Positions 23,135-33,400 of a DNA stretch of 64,000 bases are shown here, in pieces (positions within the stretch are counted from its first letter, which is position 1; every line of letters starts with the position of its first letter). Both the position numbers and the translations under genes were made by a program. The stretch lies in NCBI GenBank assembly GCA_965112735.1, contig OZ218963.1, positions 1,364,001 to 1,428,000 on the forward strand. The letters run 5' to 3'. The notes beneath the pieces are model-generated. The model was given only the letters and a program-made list of their open reading frames with translations. It was not told where the DNA came from and did not search any database. This DNA is from Phaeosaccion multiseriatum (Eukaryota; Ochrophyta, other classes).

Positions 23135-26100
23135 CTCGCGCGCTATCTCTCCCTCTACCTATCTCTCTATCTCTCTCGCTCACTCCCTGCTCTCTCCTTC
23201 TCTCTCTGCCTTGCCCTCCCGTCCTTCCCCGTGCCCCCCCCCCCCCTGAAGATGAAGGCCTGTGGGACTCAAATTGTGTTGAGCAACACATACCACCTCT
23301 TCGTTCAGCCTGGGCCAGAGCTCATGAAGGACATGGGGGGGCTTCAAAAGGCCACGGGGTGGGGAGGGCCGATGCTCACTGACTCGGGTGGCTATCAGAT
23401 CTTTAGCATGGGCCACGGGTCGGTATCCGATGAGATCAAGGGGAGAAGGGGCACGCAGGAGGTCTTTCAACCCAGGTAGGTAGGTAGGTAGGAAGGTAGG
23501 TAGGAAGAGAAGTAGGTAGGTAGGTGGGTAGGCAGGCAGGTAGGTATGTGGGTGGGTGGGTGGGTGGGTGGGTGGGTGGATGGGTAGGTGTTCGTGTTGT
23601 TTGGTTGCGCTGGAGGAGGGAGGGCAGGAGAGAGTGTGCAAGAGAGTGCGAGCTCGCCTGTGCTTTATTTCCCCTCTGCCCGTTTCGTGCACACCCAAAT
23701 GGGGTAAGTAGAGGGGCGAGGGGGGAATTGCCCTTTGGCCCTGCCCATGTAGCAGCCATGCATCAGCCAACCAGCCAGCCAACCAGCTAGCCAACCAGCC
23801 AGCCAACCAGCCATCGGCAACGGCGCGCCTCGCGCACGCCAACAATCAAATCACACATGCGTTGGCGAAGGAAGGGGCTTCGCTATTCGCCCCTTCCTTG
23901 CCTTCCATACGTGCCTTTCCACCTGCTGCTCTCTGTACCGCCCTCTCTCACCCTCCCTCCCTCCCTCCCTCCCTCCCCCCTCTCTTACCCTCCCTCGCTC
24001 CCTCCCTCTCGCCCTCCCTCTCGCCCTCCCTCCCTTCCTCCATCTCCTCTCGCATACCTGCAGCCTCATCAGCATCTCGGAGAGAGGGGCCCGCTTCCGC
24101 TCGTACCGAGACAGCTCCATCAAGATGCTCACTCCAGAGGTGTCCATCTCCGCTCAGAGAGACTTTGGCGCCGACCTCATTCTCGTGCTTGACGAATGTA
24201 CCCCCTTCAATGTAGACAAGGTGCCGACTGTGTCTTGACTGTGTCTTGACTGTGTCTTGACTGTGTGTGTCTTGTGCAAGAACTTGCTTGAGGCTTGACC
24301 CGCCCCAGCAACGAGGGTGTTTGTTTCGTGTATGTAGGATGGGCTGGTTTTGCGAGTGAGACTGACAGACTGACAGACTGACACAGACAAACACCACTGC
24401 TTCTCTGCGGCGGTTTGCGGATGGGTTGAAGCACATATGCGCAGTGTCCCCTTCCCCTTCCCTCTCTCCTCTCCTTTCATTGGCAATGCCCTCACCTCCC
24501 TCTCGCCCCCACCTGTTTGGATCCTCTTCATTCCTCCTCCTCCCCCTCCTTCTTCTCCTCTTCCTCCTCCTCCTCCTCCTCCTCCTCCTCCTCCTCCTCC
24601 TCCTCCTCCTCCTCCTTATTCCTCCTCCTGCTCCTCCTGCTCCTCCTCCTCCTCCTGCTCCTCCTCCTCCTCCTCCTCCGGCTCCTCCTCCTGCTCCTCC
24701 TCCTGCTCCTCCTACTCCTCCTGCTCCTCCTTATTCCTCCTACTCCTCCTCCTCCTCCTCCTCCTCCTTATTCCTCCTCCTGCTCCTCCTTATTCCTCCT
24801 TGTTCCTCCTCCTGCTCCTCCTTGTTCCTCCTACTCCTCCTCCTGCTCCTCCTTATTCCTCCTACTCCTCCTACTCCTCCTCCTCCTCCTGCTCCTCCTC
24901 CTCCTCCTCCTCCTCCTCCTCCTCCTTATTCCTCCTCCTGCTCCTCCTCCTCCTCCTCCTCCTCCTGCTCCTCCTTATTCCTCCTCCTCCTCCTCCTCCT
25001 CCTCCTCCTCCTCCTGCTCCTCCTTATTCCTCCTCCTGCTCCTCCTCCTCCTCCTCCTGCTCCTCCTCCTCCTCCTCCTCCTCCTTCTCCTCCTCCTCCT
25101 CCTCCTCTCCTCCTACTCCTCCTCCTCCTCCTCTCCTCCTCCTCCTCCTCCTCCTCTCAGTCATACACAGAGAAGAGCATGCACAGAAGCCACCGCTGGG
25201 CACTACGGAGTCTTCAGGTACGGCGCACAAGGCAGCAGAGGGACACCCTGCCCGCCCTTCAAGCACTTTTTCTCTCTCTGTGTTTCTTGCTCCTTGCTTG
25301 CCTCCATTCAAGCACTCGCACTGTGGAACTTCTGCCCTCGTCCTTCCTCTCTCTCTCTCTCTCTGTCTCTGTCTCTTGCTCCTTGCTCACCTCCACCCTC
25401 CCCGCCTCTCTCCATTTTCTTGTAACGTCGGCCGCCATGTCTGTATGGCTCACGCACCCACAAACACCCACGCACCTACAAACAGGAATTCATCAACGAA
25501 GACGACGGTAGCCAAGCGCTCTATGGAATCGTGCAGGTAAGGAAGGGTAAGGCGAAGGGTAAGGCACGCAATAGGCGCTACACAATATGCTTCACACATT
25601 GGGCATCTGTCAGATGACGATGACGACGGTATCCGTCCCACCCGCCGTCGGAGCTTTTGGGGGAGGGAAGGGAATGGGGGCGGGCCTGCCCGAGTGACCC
25701 CTGCTGTGAGAAGCATCTCCCCTCTGTCCCTTCGCTCGCAAGAGCTTCAACCGCGGAGCCAAGCTGTCTACAAACGAAAGCGTTTCGTGTTGCCTTCGAG
25801 CCTTTAAAGAAACACTGCCCCCCCCCGAATTGTGAACCCCCGTTTCTTCCTTTTGCAGGGAGGAATATATAAAGACCTGCGCCAAGAAGCCGTGGACTTT
25901 AACAACCATTGGCCCTTCTTCGGCATTGCCGTGGGGGGCAGCTTGGGAGGCGACAAACAGACAATGTACGACATCGTCAGCCAGACCATGGCGGGTGTTA
26001 AGCGCAGCAGGCCCGTCCATCTGCTGGGGGTGGGGGGGATTTCGGACATCTTCCATGGCGTCCGACAGGTAGGTGTGTGTATGTGTGTGTGTGTGTGTAC

Positions 26101-26336
26101 TTGGTAAAAGCCGTTTGTGAACACATTTGTGCGTTACACAGTTTTTCACAAGTCGTAGGGTAAAAGGGCGAGAGTAAAACAAGGCCCTTCGAGGCCTTTG
26201 TTTGACACGGAGGGAAGGGAATAGTGATGTTCATGAGAGGAAGGCAAGCAGGAGAGGGGACGGGCGGTCTCAGCGGGCATTGACTTTTGCCCGCCGGGGG
26301 GGAAGGGAAGGGAAGCGATTACGCCCCGATCCTCTC

Positions 26337-26373
<37 letters not shown>

Positions 26374-26386
26374 GTCTCTGTCTGTC

Positions 26387-26456
<70 letters not shown>

Positions 26457-27558
26457 CTCCTTCCAAGAGGTGTCATTCTCTCAGTGATCCAGCAGGGCCA
26501 CAAAACTGAAGCCGCCCCCCCCCCCTCCCTCCCACTTCTCTCTTCATCGTGCACCATGTACATACATGCCTACATATGCCTACGTATGCCTACGTATGCC
26601 TACATATGCACACACGTGCATACACAGGGTATCGACACGTTCGACTGCGTGCACCCTACACGGCTGGGGCGCCACGGAGGGGTGCTTGTCAAGAGTAACT
26701 TTTGGCAGGACGAGGCGGAGGGAGGCACCAAGATGCGTCCCCGTGAGAACATCACTCTGTCCAAGGGTGTGTTCAAGGTGAGGAGGTAGAATGGGTGGTG
26801 GCTCCTCGCTTTCCGCAGATGGTTCGAGAGAAGAGGACGGAACGAACACCCCACCTTCCTTCTCGCGGCGTGCGCTCATGTGCTTCCATCCACCGCTCCG
26901 CCCTTCCTCCACTTCCCTCCCTCCCTCCCTCCCTCCCTCCCCTCCCTCCCTCCCTCCCTTCCTTCCTTCCTTCCTTCCTTCCTTCCTTCCTTCCTTCCTT
27001 CCTTCCTTCCTTCTTGCTTCCTTTCTTCCTTCCTCCCTCCCTCCCTCCCTCCCCTCCCTCCCTCCCTCCAAGAACGATCACCGCGTCATCGACAGCACAT
27101 GCGGCTGCCCCACCTGCGCAGGGGGCTTCACCCGCTCCTACCTGCACCACCTCATCAAGGCCAACGAGGCCAATGCATCGGTGCTCCTCACGCAGCACAA
27201 CGTGTACTTCATGAACACCTTGATGAAGAGCATCAGAGAGGCCATAACAAGAGATGGTATCAAGGGGCTGGCGGAAGAGGAGGAGCGCTGGCTGGTGGAG
27301 GAGCTGAGGCCCGCCAATCGCAAGGCCATGTCTATGGGGGGCGAGGGGACGAGGATGGCGGCGCCGTGTCGAGCAGCAGTAGCACAAACTGCTGATGTTG
27401 TAGCACCAACTGCTGCTGCTGCTGATGCTGCTGTTGACGCTGTATCACCAATTGCTGGTATTGCTGGTGATGCTGCTGTTGACGCAGTATCACCAACTGC
27501 TGGTATTCCTGGTGATGATGCTGGGGATGCCGTATCACCAACTCCGCGTGTGGAATAG
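22517..27558 (+). CDS. TGT: tRNA-guanine transglycosylase, bacterial/chlamydial type, plastid-targeted
   Basis: Exchanges guanine-34 for a queuine-type base in tRNAs with GUN anticodons. Exons 22517-22999, 23252-23475, 24064-24220, 25161-25217, 25486-25536, 25859-26068, 26628-26777 and 27073-27558 (TAG) give 605 residues in continuous phase. Catalytic marks: [12 protein letters not shown] (base-binding Asp), [35 protein letters not shown] (nucleophile Asp) and the zinc site CGCPTC with a downstream His in YLHHL. The N-terminus has a hydrophobic signal segment ([11 protein letters not shown]) and then MTSAFAG, an ASAFAP-like motif, followed by a Ser- and Arg-rich transit region, so I infer plastid import. 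The 19-residue exon 25161-25217 ([19 protein letters not shown]) is easily missed. The last 60 residues are an Ala/Asp-rich tail built from AVSPTAG-like repeats that TGT enzymes do not need. Confidence 0.93.
23093..23215. repeat. (TCTA)n/(CTCT)n microsatellite in TGT intron
   Basis: A TCTA run followed by CT-rich sequence fills the intron before exon 23252-23475, ending in a C run at the acceptor. Confidence 0.8.
23476..23590. repeat. (GTAG)n/(GTGG)n microsatellite at a TGT splice donor
   Basis: Begins at the donor of exon 23252-23475 (CCCAG then GTAGGTAGG), so the splice donor itself belongs to the repeat unit. Confidence 0.8.
24534..25160. repeat. (CCT)n tract, about 620 bp, in TGT intron
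   Basis: CTC/CCT triplets broken by TGCTCC and TTATTCCTCC variants, running right up to the acceptor CTCAG of the 57-nt exon at 25161. It acts as a giant polypyrimidine tract and creates poly-Ser/Pro/Leu false frames. Confidence 0.95.
26330..26458. repeat. (CT)n/(GTCT)n microsatellite in TGT intron
   Basis: Long CT dinucleotide runs between TGT exons 25859-26068 and 26628-26777. Confidence 0.85.
26912..27071. repeat. (CCCT)n/(CCTT)n tract before last TGT exon
   Basis: Polypyrimidine tetranucleotide array that ends at the acceptor of exon 27073-27558. Confidence 0.85.
27400..27546 (-). repeat. Four copies of the CAGTTGGTGATAC motif in the TGT C-terminal tail
   Basis: Read on the minus strand, copies occur at about 27400-27415, 27439-27457, 27484-27503 and 27529-27546, separated by GCTGCT-type triplets. 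In the TGT frame each encodes V(A/S)PTA or AVSPIAG. This is the densest cluster of a motif scattered through the whole window. Confidence 0.85.
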
Positions 27559-27599
27559 ATACCACACCAATAGGCATAGAGACAAGAAAAAAAAAAATA

Positions 27600-27955
27600 C
27601 CAGTTTCGCGGTTGAGTGGCACTTTTGACGCCCCATTAATTTTTTTTGACGCCAAATGACGATTTTTTTTACGACGTGTGACGACGTTTGACGACGCTTT
27701 AGCCCCCCCTATTTGACGCCCTTTGACGCCCTTTTATCTTAATTCGCCTTCATTTCGTCTAAAAAAAATCACGTAAAAAAAAATCACGGAAAAGGGCGTC
27801 AAAGGGCGTCAAAGAGCGTCAAGAGGCGTCAAAAGGCGTCAAAAGGCGTCAAATAGGGGGCTAAAGCGTCGTCAAACGTCGTCAAAAAAATCGTCATTTG
27901 GGATAAAAAAAAATTAATGGAGCGTCAAAAGTGCCACTCAACCGCGAAATCGCAG
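27600..27955. mobile_element. Foldback MITE-like element A (356 bp)
   Basis: Near-palindromic element whose arms run inward from TTTCGCGGTTGAGTGGCAC and its complement, bracketed by TA at 27598-27599 and 27956-27957. The arms contain GACGCC/GGCGTC decamer arrays around a short central loop (TTAATTCGCCTTCATTTCG). It has no coding capacity. The left tip has lost about 2 bp relative to elements B and C. A second direct repeat, TAGGCATAGAGACA, lies at 27571 and 27956. Confidence 0.85.
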
Positions 27956-28007
27956 TAGGCATAGAGACAGAAGGGACAAGGATAAAACTCCTTTGCACAA
28001 CACCATA

Positions 28008-28830
28008 CTGTGATTTCGCGGTTGAGTGGCACTTTTTACGCCCAATTACGCCCCATTAATTTTTTTTTGCGCCAAATGACGACTTTTTTGACGACGTTTG
28101 ACGACGTTTGACGACGCTTTAGCCCCCTATTTGACGCCCTTTTACACCCTTTTACGCCCTTTTACGCTCTTTGACGCCCTTTTATCTTAATTCGCCTTAA
28201 TTTCGTCTAAAAAAAAAAAATCACGGAAGAGGGCGTAAAAGGGCGTAAAAGGGCGTAAAAGGGCGTAAAAGGGCGTAAAAGGGCGTCAAATAGGGGGCTA
28301 CTGTGATTTCGCGGTTGAGTGGCACTTTTTACGCCCAATTACGCCCCATTAATTTTTTTTTACGCCATATGACGACTTTTTTGACGACGTTTGATGACGT
28401 TTGACGACGCTTTAGCCCCCTATTTGACGCCCTTTGACGCCCTTTTACGCCCTTTTACGCTCTTTGACGCCCTTTTATCTTAATTCGCCTTAATTTCGTC
28501 TAAAAAATATCACGTAAAAAAAAATCACGGAAGAGGGCGTAAAAGGGCGTAAAAGGGCGTAAAAGGGCGTAAAAGGGCGTAAAAGGGCGTCAAATAGGGG
28601 GCTAAAGCGTCGTCAAACGTCGTCAAACGTCGTCAAAAAAGTCGTCATTTAGCGTTAAAAAAAATTAATGGGGCGTAATTGGGCGTAAAAGTTGCCACTC
28701 AACCGCGAAATCACAGTAAAGCGTCGTCAAACGTCGTCAAACGTCGTCAAAAAAGTCGTCATTTGGCGTAAAAAAAAATTAATGGGGCGTAATTGGGCGT
28801 AAAAAGTGCCACTCAACCGCGAAATCACAG
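28008..28830. mobile_element. Foldback MITE-like element B, split by element C
   Basis: Starts CTGTGATTTCGCGGTTGAG and ends with the reverse complement, with TA on each side (28006-28007 and 28831-28832). Removing element C and one TA restores a 405-bp element matching A and C across the join GGGGGCTAAAGCG. It is a non-autonomous TA-targeting DNA transposon derivative; no transposase is seen in the window. Confidence 0.9.
28301..28716. mobile_element. Foldback MITE-like element C (416 bp), nested in B
   Basis: Same termini as B, inserted at a TA inside B's arm, with TA duplicated at 28299-28300 and 28717-28718. The arms are about 170 bp each, with five tandem GGGCGTAAAA decamers in the right arm, and pair almost completely around a loop of about 80 nt. 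The exact TA duplication inside a related copy proves transposition with TA target choice, as in Tc1/mariner-type elements. Confidence 0.92.
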
Positions 28831-28924
28831 TAGACATAATAATGCGCCACATCAAAACAAAGACCCCTCTCTCTAAAAAAAAATATATCCGAACATCCGT
28901 CGCGAGGGGGTGAAGGGGGTCTAA

Positions 28925-29050
28925 CGTCCCCTGCTTTGATGCTATAAAAGAGGCTTTGATTTTTTAAGAGGCTTTGATGCTATAAAAGAGGCTTTGATTT
29001 TTTTTTTTTTTATGCTATAAAAGAGGCTTTGATGCTATAAAAGAGGCTGG
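28925..29050. repeat. Tandem repeat of about 20 bp at the FANCJ stop
   Basis: About five imperfect copies of CTTTGATGCTATAAAAGAGG, some with T-run insertions. The last copy overlaps the minus-strand FANCJ stop codon, so the final residues of that protein come from the repeat. Confidence 0.85.
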
Positions 29051-29164
29051 TGCGGTAGCCCCTGCGCCGTTACTCTCCGCCGCTTCTCCCCCGACCCACC
29101 GGTCTTGCTCCTCCTCTTGCTGCTGCTGTTGCTGCTGCTGGTGCTGCTGCTGGTGCTGCTGCCG

Positions 29165-29195
<31 letters not shown>

Positions 29196-29577
29196 CATCC
29201 TTTCCTTTGCTGCTTGGCGACGGCGTGTGGTTCTCCTTGGCCGCACTCGTACTGGCCGATCGCACCGCAGCGCTCCACCTGGGCGGAGCGGCAGGGTTGA
29301 AGAGAGGCGGAAGCGTCGGGAAAGGCAGGGATTGATGACCTTCCAACCCCCTTTTGCCTATGCCTGACCTTGCCGCTGCCATCATTGCCCCCGTGCCTGC
29401 TGTGCCTACACCTCTCGTGTCTGTGCCGAGGGCTGGGGGCAAGGAGGGGAAGTGGACTGCGCAGGAGGGGATCCACATCTTGCCGGGGAGAGCGGTGGGC
29501 AGGCCCTTGCCAGCGGCCAGCACACACAGACCCACCACGGGCGACGACGTGCCCCGCGGTACCACCAACTGCTGCTG

Positions 29578-29616
<39 letters not shown>

Positions 29617-30402
29617 GCTCAGGCACTGACGGCACAGCACAGCGTCATACATGATTTTTGCCCTTGCTTCCCACATAAAGGCGGAGTACTCACTGCCTGT
29701 ACCACCAACTGCTGCGGTTGCTGTATCACCAACTGCCGCTGCTGTCCCCAGCGACACCCCGGGCAATTCCTTGAGGTGTGTGTCCGTCACGAGCTCCAGA
29801 ACCGTTACAGCAGCAGCTGCGGAAGCTTCTTGACTGCTCGGCGGTGGTGAGGTGAAGCCACCGTGAGAAGGGCCATACGCACCCGCAGCGAGTGACAGAG
29901 AGGCGAAGCGGTTCACCGTGGGGAAGCCCTGCACCTGCCGCACTCCGACGGCGTCGTCAAAGCGGCACCCTATTCTGTCCTCGCGTCGCCTCTCCTCCTC
30001 CTGCTCCTGCTCCTGCTCCTGCTCCTCCAAAGCATCCATACTCCTTCCTCTGCAACGTTTGCCGCTGCCGCTGCTGCCGCTGCTGCTGTTGGTGCCTCTG
30101 CGGCCCTTTTCCACCGCGGAATTCACCAGGGGAACACACCCCAAGCTATGCCCCTCCCGGCAGTGCACTTGAAGAAACCCCTCCCTGGGTGGAACAACAT
30201 TCCGTAGAGCACCTTTCTGCTCCTGGCACTGCTCCTGCTGGTGCTCTTGGTGGTGCTGCTGAAGCTGATGGTGAGCACCTCCCCTCGAGGCACCACCAAC
30301 ACCAGAAACAGCGTGGTTGATGGCCCGCTCCCCCCCGCCTCCTCCACCGGTCTCCTCCTCCCCCAACCCTTTCTCCTCCCCTCCCTCCTCCTTGTCCTTC
30401 TT

Positions 30403-30433
<31 letters not shown>

Positions 30434-33400
30434 TCCTCCTCCTCCTCCACCTCCTCCTTCTCCTCGTCGTCCTCCTCCTCCTCCTTTGTGCCCCATGTGT
30501 GGCGCACCACCCTCCTGACCGGCGCTGCATGGCCTCCTCCTCCTCCTCCTCCTCCTCGAGCACCACCACTCAGTCCCATGAACTTGGCCATGGTGGACTG
30601 CTGTTGCGCAGTGCTGGCTCGTCGAGAACCCTTCTTGGCCTTAGCGATAGGTGGTGAGCCACCACCACCTCCTCCTCCTCCTCCTCCTCCTCCTCCTCCT
30701 CCTCCTCCTCCTCCTCCTCCTCCTCCTCCTAGCCCTCCATTCAGTCTCTCTTGCCCCACCCTCTGTGCAGGAGCGCTAGTCAGACGGGCGAATCCATCCG
30801 CCCCCACAACCACCTCCTGCGCCCCCCCCCCAAGAGCCTGAGTCGATCTCCCCCCCCCTCCTGCAGTCAGCTCTTGCGCTCTCCCCTCCTGCAGCAAGCT
30901 CTGCACCGACGGGGCAAACTTGATGGCGAGCCTGTTGTAGAAGTCCCCCACGCTGTGTAAGGAAGACTCGCCTTGCCCAAAGTGACGCACCGTCTTACGC
31001 ATCCACTTGCTGAGATTGTCGCACGCGCCGTTTTGGTTCTGAAACCGTGGGTCGGCGAGAATGATGCAACCGTAGTCGCTCTTGTGGCGGATGCATCGTC
31101 CGACAGCCTGGCCCCCGGCCGTTTTGAACAGTTAGATATAGAGAGGACGGCAGAGAGGAAGGAAGAGAGAGGGTGTGAGGGTGTGTGCGAAGAATGTTCC
31201 TTCGCAGTCCCCATCGAGGGGGGGACAAGGAAGGGAGGGAGGGAGAGTGAAGGTGGGAAGGAGAGCAGGATAGAGGGAAGGGGGGAGGGGAGGAAAGAAG
31301 CCTTCCAGAGCTTCTTGATTGGCACTCTCTGACCTACCTGATTGAGAGCGCGAAAAGCCTGCAGCTTGTACCATGCATCACCGCTCAAGAGGTCCTTGTT
31401 TGTTCTGTGGGCGGCGTCTTGGAACTTCATCTTGAGATTGACTTGCGTGTCTTTGAAGTTGGCGTTGGGGATGCCCACGATGAGCACCAGCTGAGGGAGA
31501 GAGGGAGGCAGACAGGGACGGAGAGAGGGAGGGAGGGAGGGAGGGAGAGAGAGAGAGGGAGGGAAGGAGGGAGGAAGGGAGGGAGAGAAAGAGAGAGGGA
31601 GGGAGGGAGGGAGGGGGAGAGGCAGGGAGGCAGGGAGGGAGGGAAGGAGAGAGGGAGAGAAGGAGGGAGGAAGGCATGGAGAGAGGGAGGGGAAGGGAGG
31701 GGCCAGGGGGCAGGAGGAAGTGTTGTGAGGGAGAGCGCGAGGGGGGAAGTGAAGGTAGAAGGAAGACGAAGAGACGTTGGCAAAGTGACAAGTGGGGCAT
31801 GTAAGAGAGGGCAAGGGGAGAAAGAACGCGGAGTGTGAGCATCACACGACCGCAACTGTCAACCGTCCACTACTCAGTACTCACTACTCCTCACTACTCA
31901 CCCGGGCCTTATGGTCGGAGAAGTCGAGGCCTTCGGACACTTTGCCTCTGTGCGCCATTTGTGATTGTGGACGGATTCAACATATGCAAACACACGTAAG
32001 CATACATAAGCAGCACCGACCCGACGAACGGAAGTGAAAGTGGGGAAGTAAGCAAGCACGGGAATAGTGGTCAACATCAAACAAGCCCACCATTGTTATC
32101 GTGATTGTGATTGTATCGTACACCGAGCAAGTTCAACACAGGGGCGCTCGCCTCTCACCTGCATACCGCCAGAAAGATGCCCCCCGTTCTCCGCCTGCCC
32201 GCGCCGGAGTGCTTTTGAAAGCCCGAGTCTGCACTCTCGTCGATGGCCTGGTAGTAGCGGTTGAGCACCGCTTCGATTTCGCCGGACCCTCGCGGCTCCT
32301 GGACAAGACGGACAGGACAAACAGACAGACAGACAGACAGGCATACACCGTGATGGATTGATACAAAAGATGTGTGTGCATATAGAACAGGACAGCAGAG
32401 CAGAAGAGCAGAAGAGCAGAGTCGAAGAACAGAAGGGGCTGGAGAAGAATATGGAAGGATTATTGGGAGAAGCATGGCTTGTGTCAACAAGTGTCATTAC
32501 GTATCGATATATATATCAGCACGACGAGGAGGAGTGTGTGTTCTGCCTCTCGCTGCTTGCCTGTGCTGCGCAGCGTTACACTTCACGCTGGATTGATTCA
32601 CAGCAACGCGACAAACTGAATGGTCAACTCACCTGGACGACCACCTTCCTCTCCTTCAGACGGTCCATGAGGCTTGTCGTCTCCCATCGGGTCACCACTT
32701 TGTCCAGGAGAGAGTAGCTCGGGAAGAAGACGAGGATGCCGCCGGGTACAATCTCTCCGTACTGCGTGGGCGTGGGAGAGGGGGATGGCAGCATATGGAG
32801 ATTGGGAAGGGAAGGGAAGATGAATGAGCAATTAGAGTGATTTGATCGGGGAACGGAGAAAAGAACACGGTAGCATGCATTAGCGGCAGAGGCACGCAGA
32901 AGGGAAGGGGGGGGGGGAGGGGAGCTTAGGCCAGCGGGCGTTCTTCTCTTACATAAGGCTTAGGCAACGGGCCCTTCTTAACATAAGAACGCCCGCTGAG
33001 ACCGGGGCCCTTCTTAATAGAAGAACGCCCGAGACGGGAAGGGAACGAAAGCACAGTCAGAGCAAAGTCAAGAGTTGAGGGAAAGTCTCCTTCTAGTCTA
33101 GACGGCCTCAAAGTCAAGAGTTGAGGGAAAGTCTCCTTCTAGTCTAGACGGCCTCGCTCTCTCCCCAGGAAGGGAAACGAAAGCACAGTCAGAGCAAAGT
33201 CAAGAGTTGAGGGAAAGTCTCCTTCTAGTCTAGACGGCCTCGCTCTCTCCCCAGGAAGGGAAACGAAAGCACAACGCGAAGAGTCTCTCTCTGCTTCTCT
33301 CATCTCCCCGGCTTGAGGCGTGTGATCGCAAGTGCCCGTCTGCCTCTACCCTGTCCATATGACTCTGCCATGTCCTTATGTATGTCCCATAGGACTCTTA

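Noticed and set aside
24426-25540. Overlapping frames of 300-370 residues rich in Ser, Pro and Leu
   Set aside because: They translate a (CCT)n array in three frames; the array is a TGT intron and only the 57-nt exon at 25161 and the 51-nt exon at 25486 are supported.
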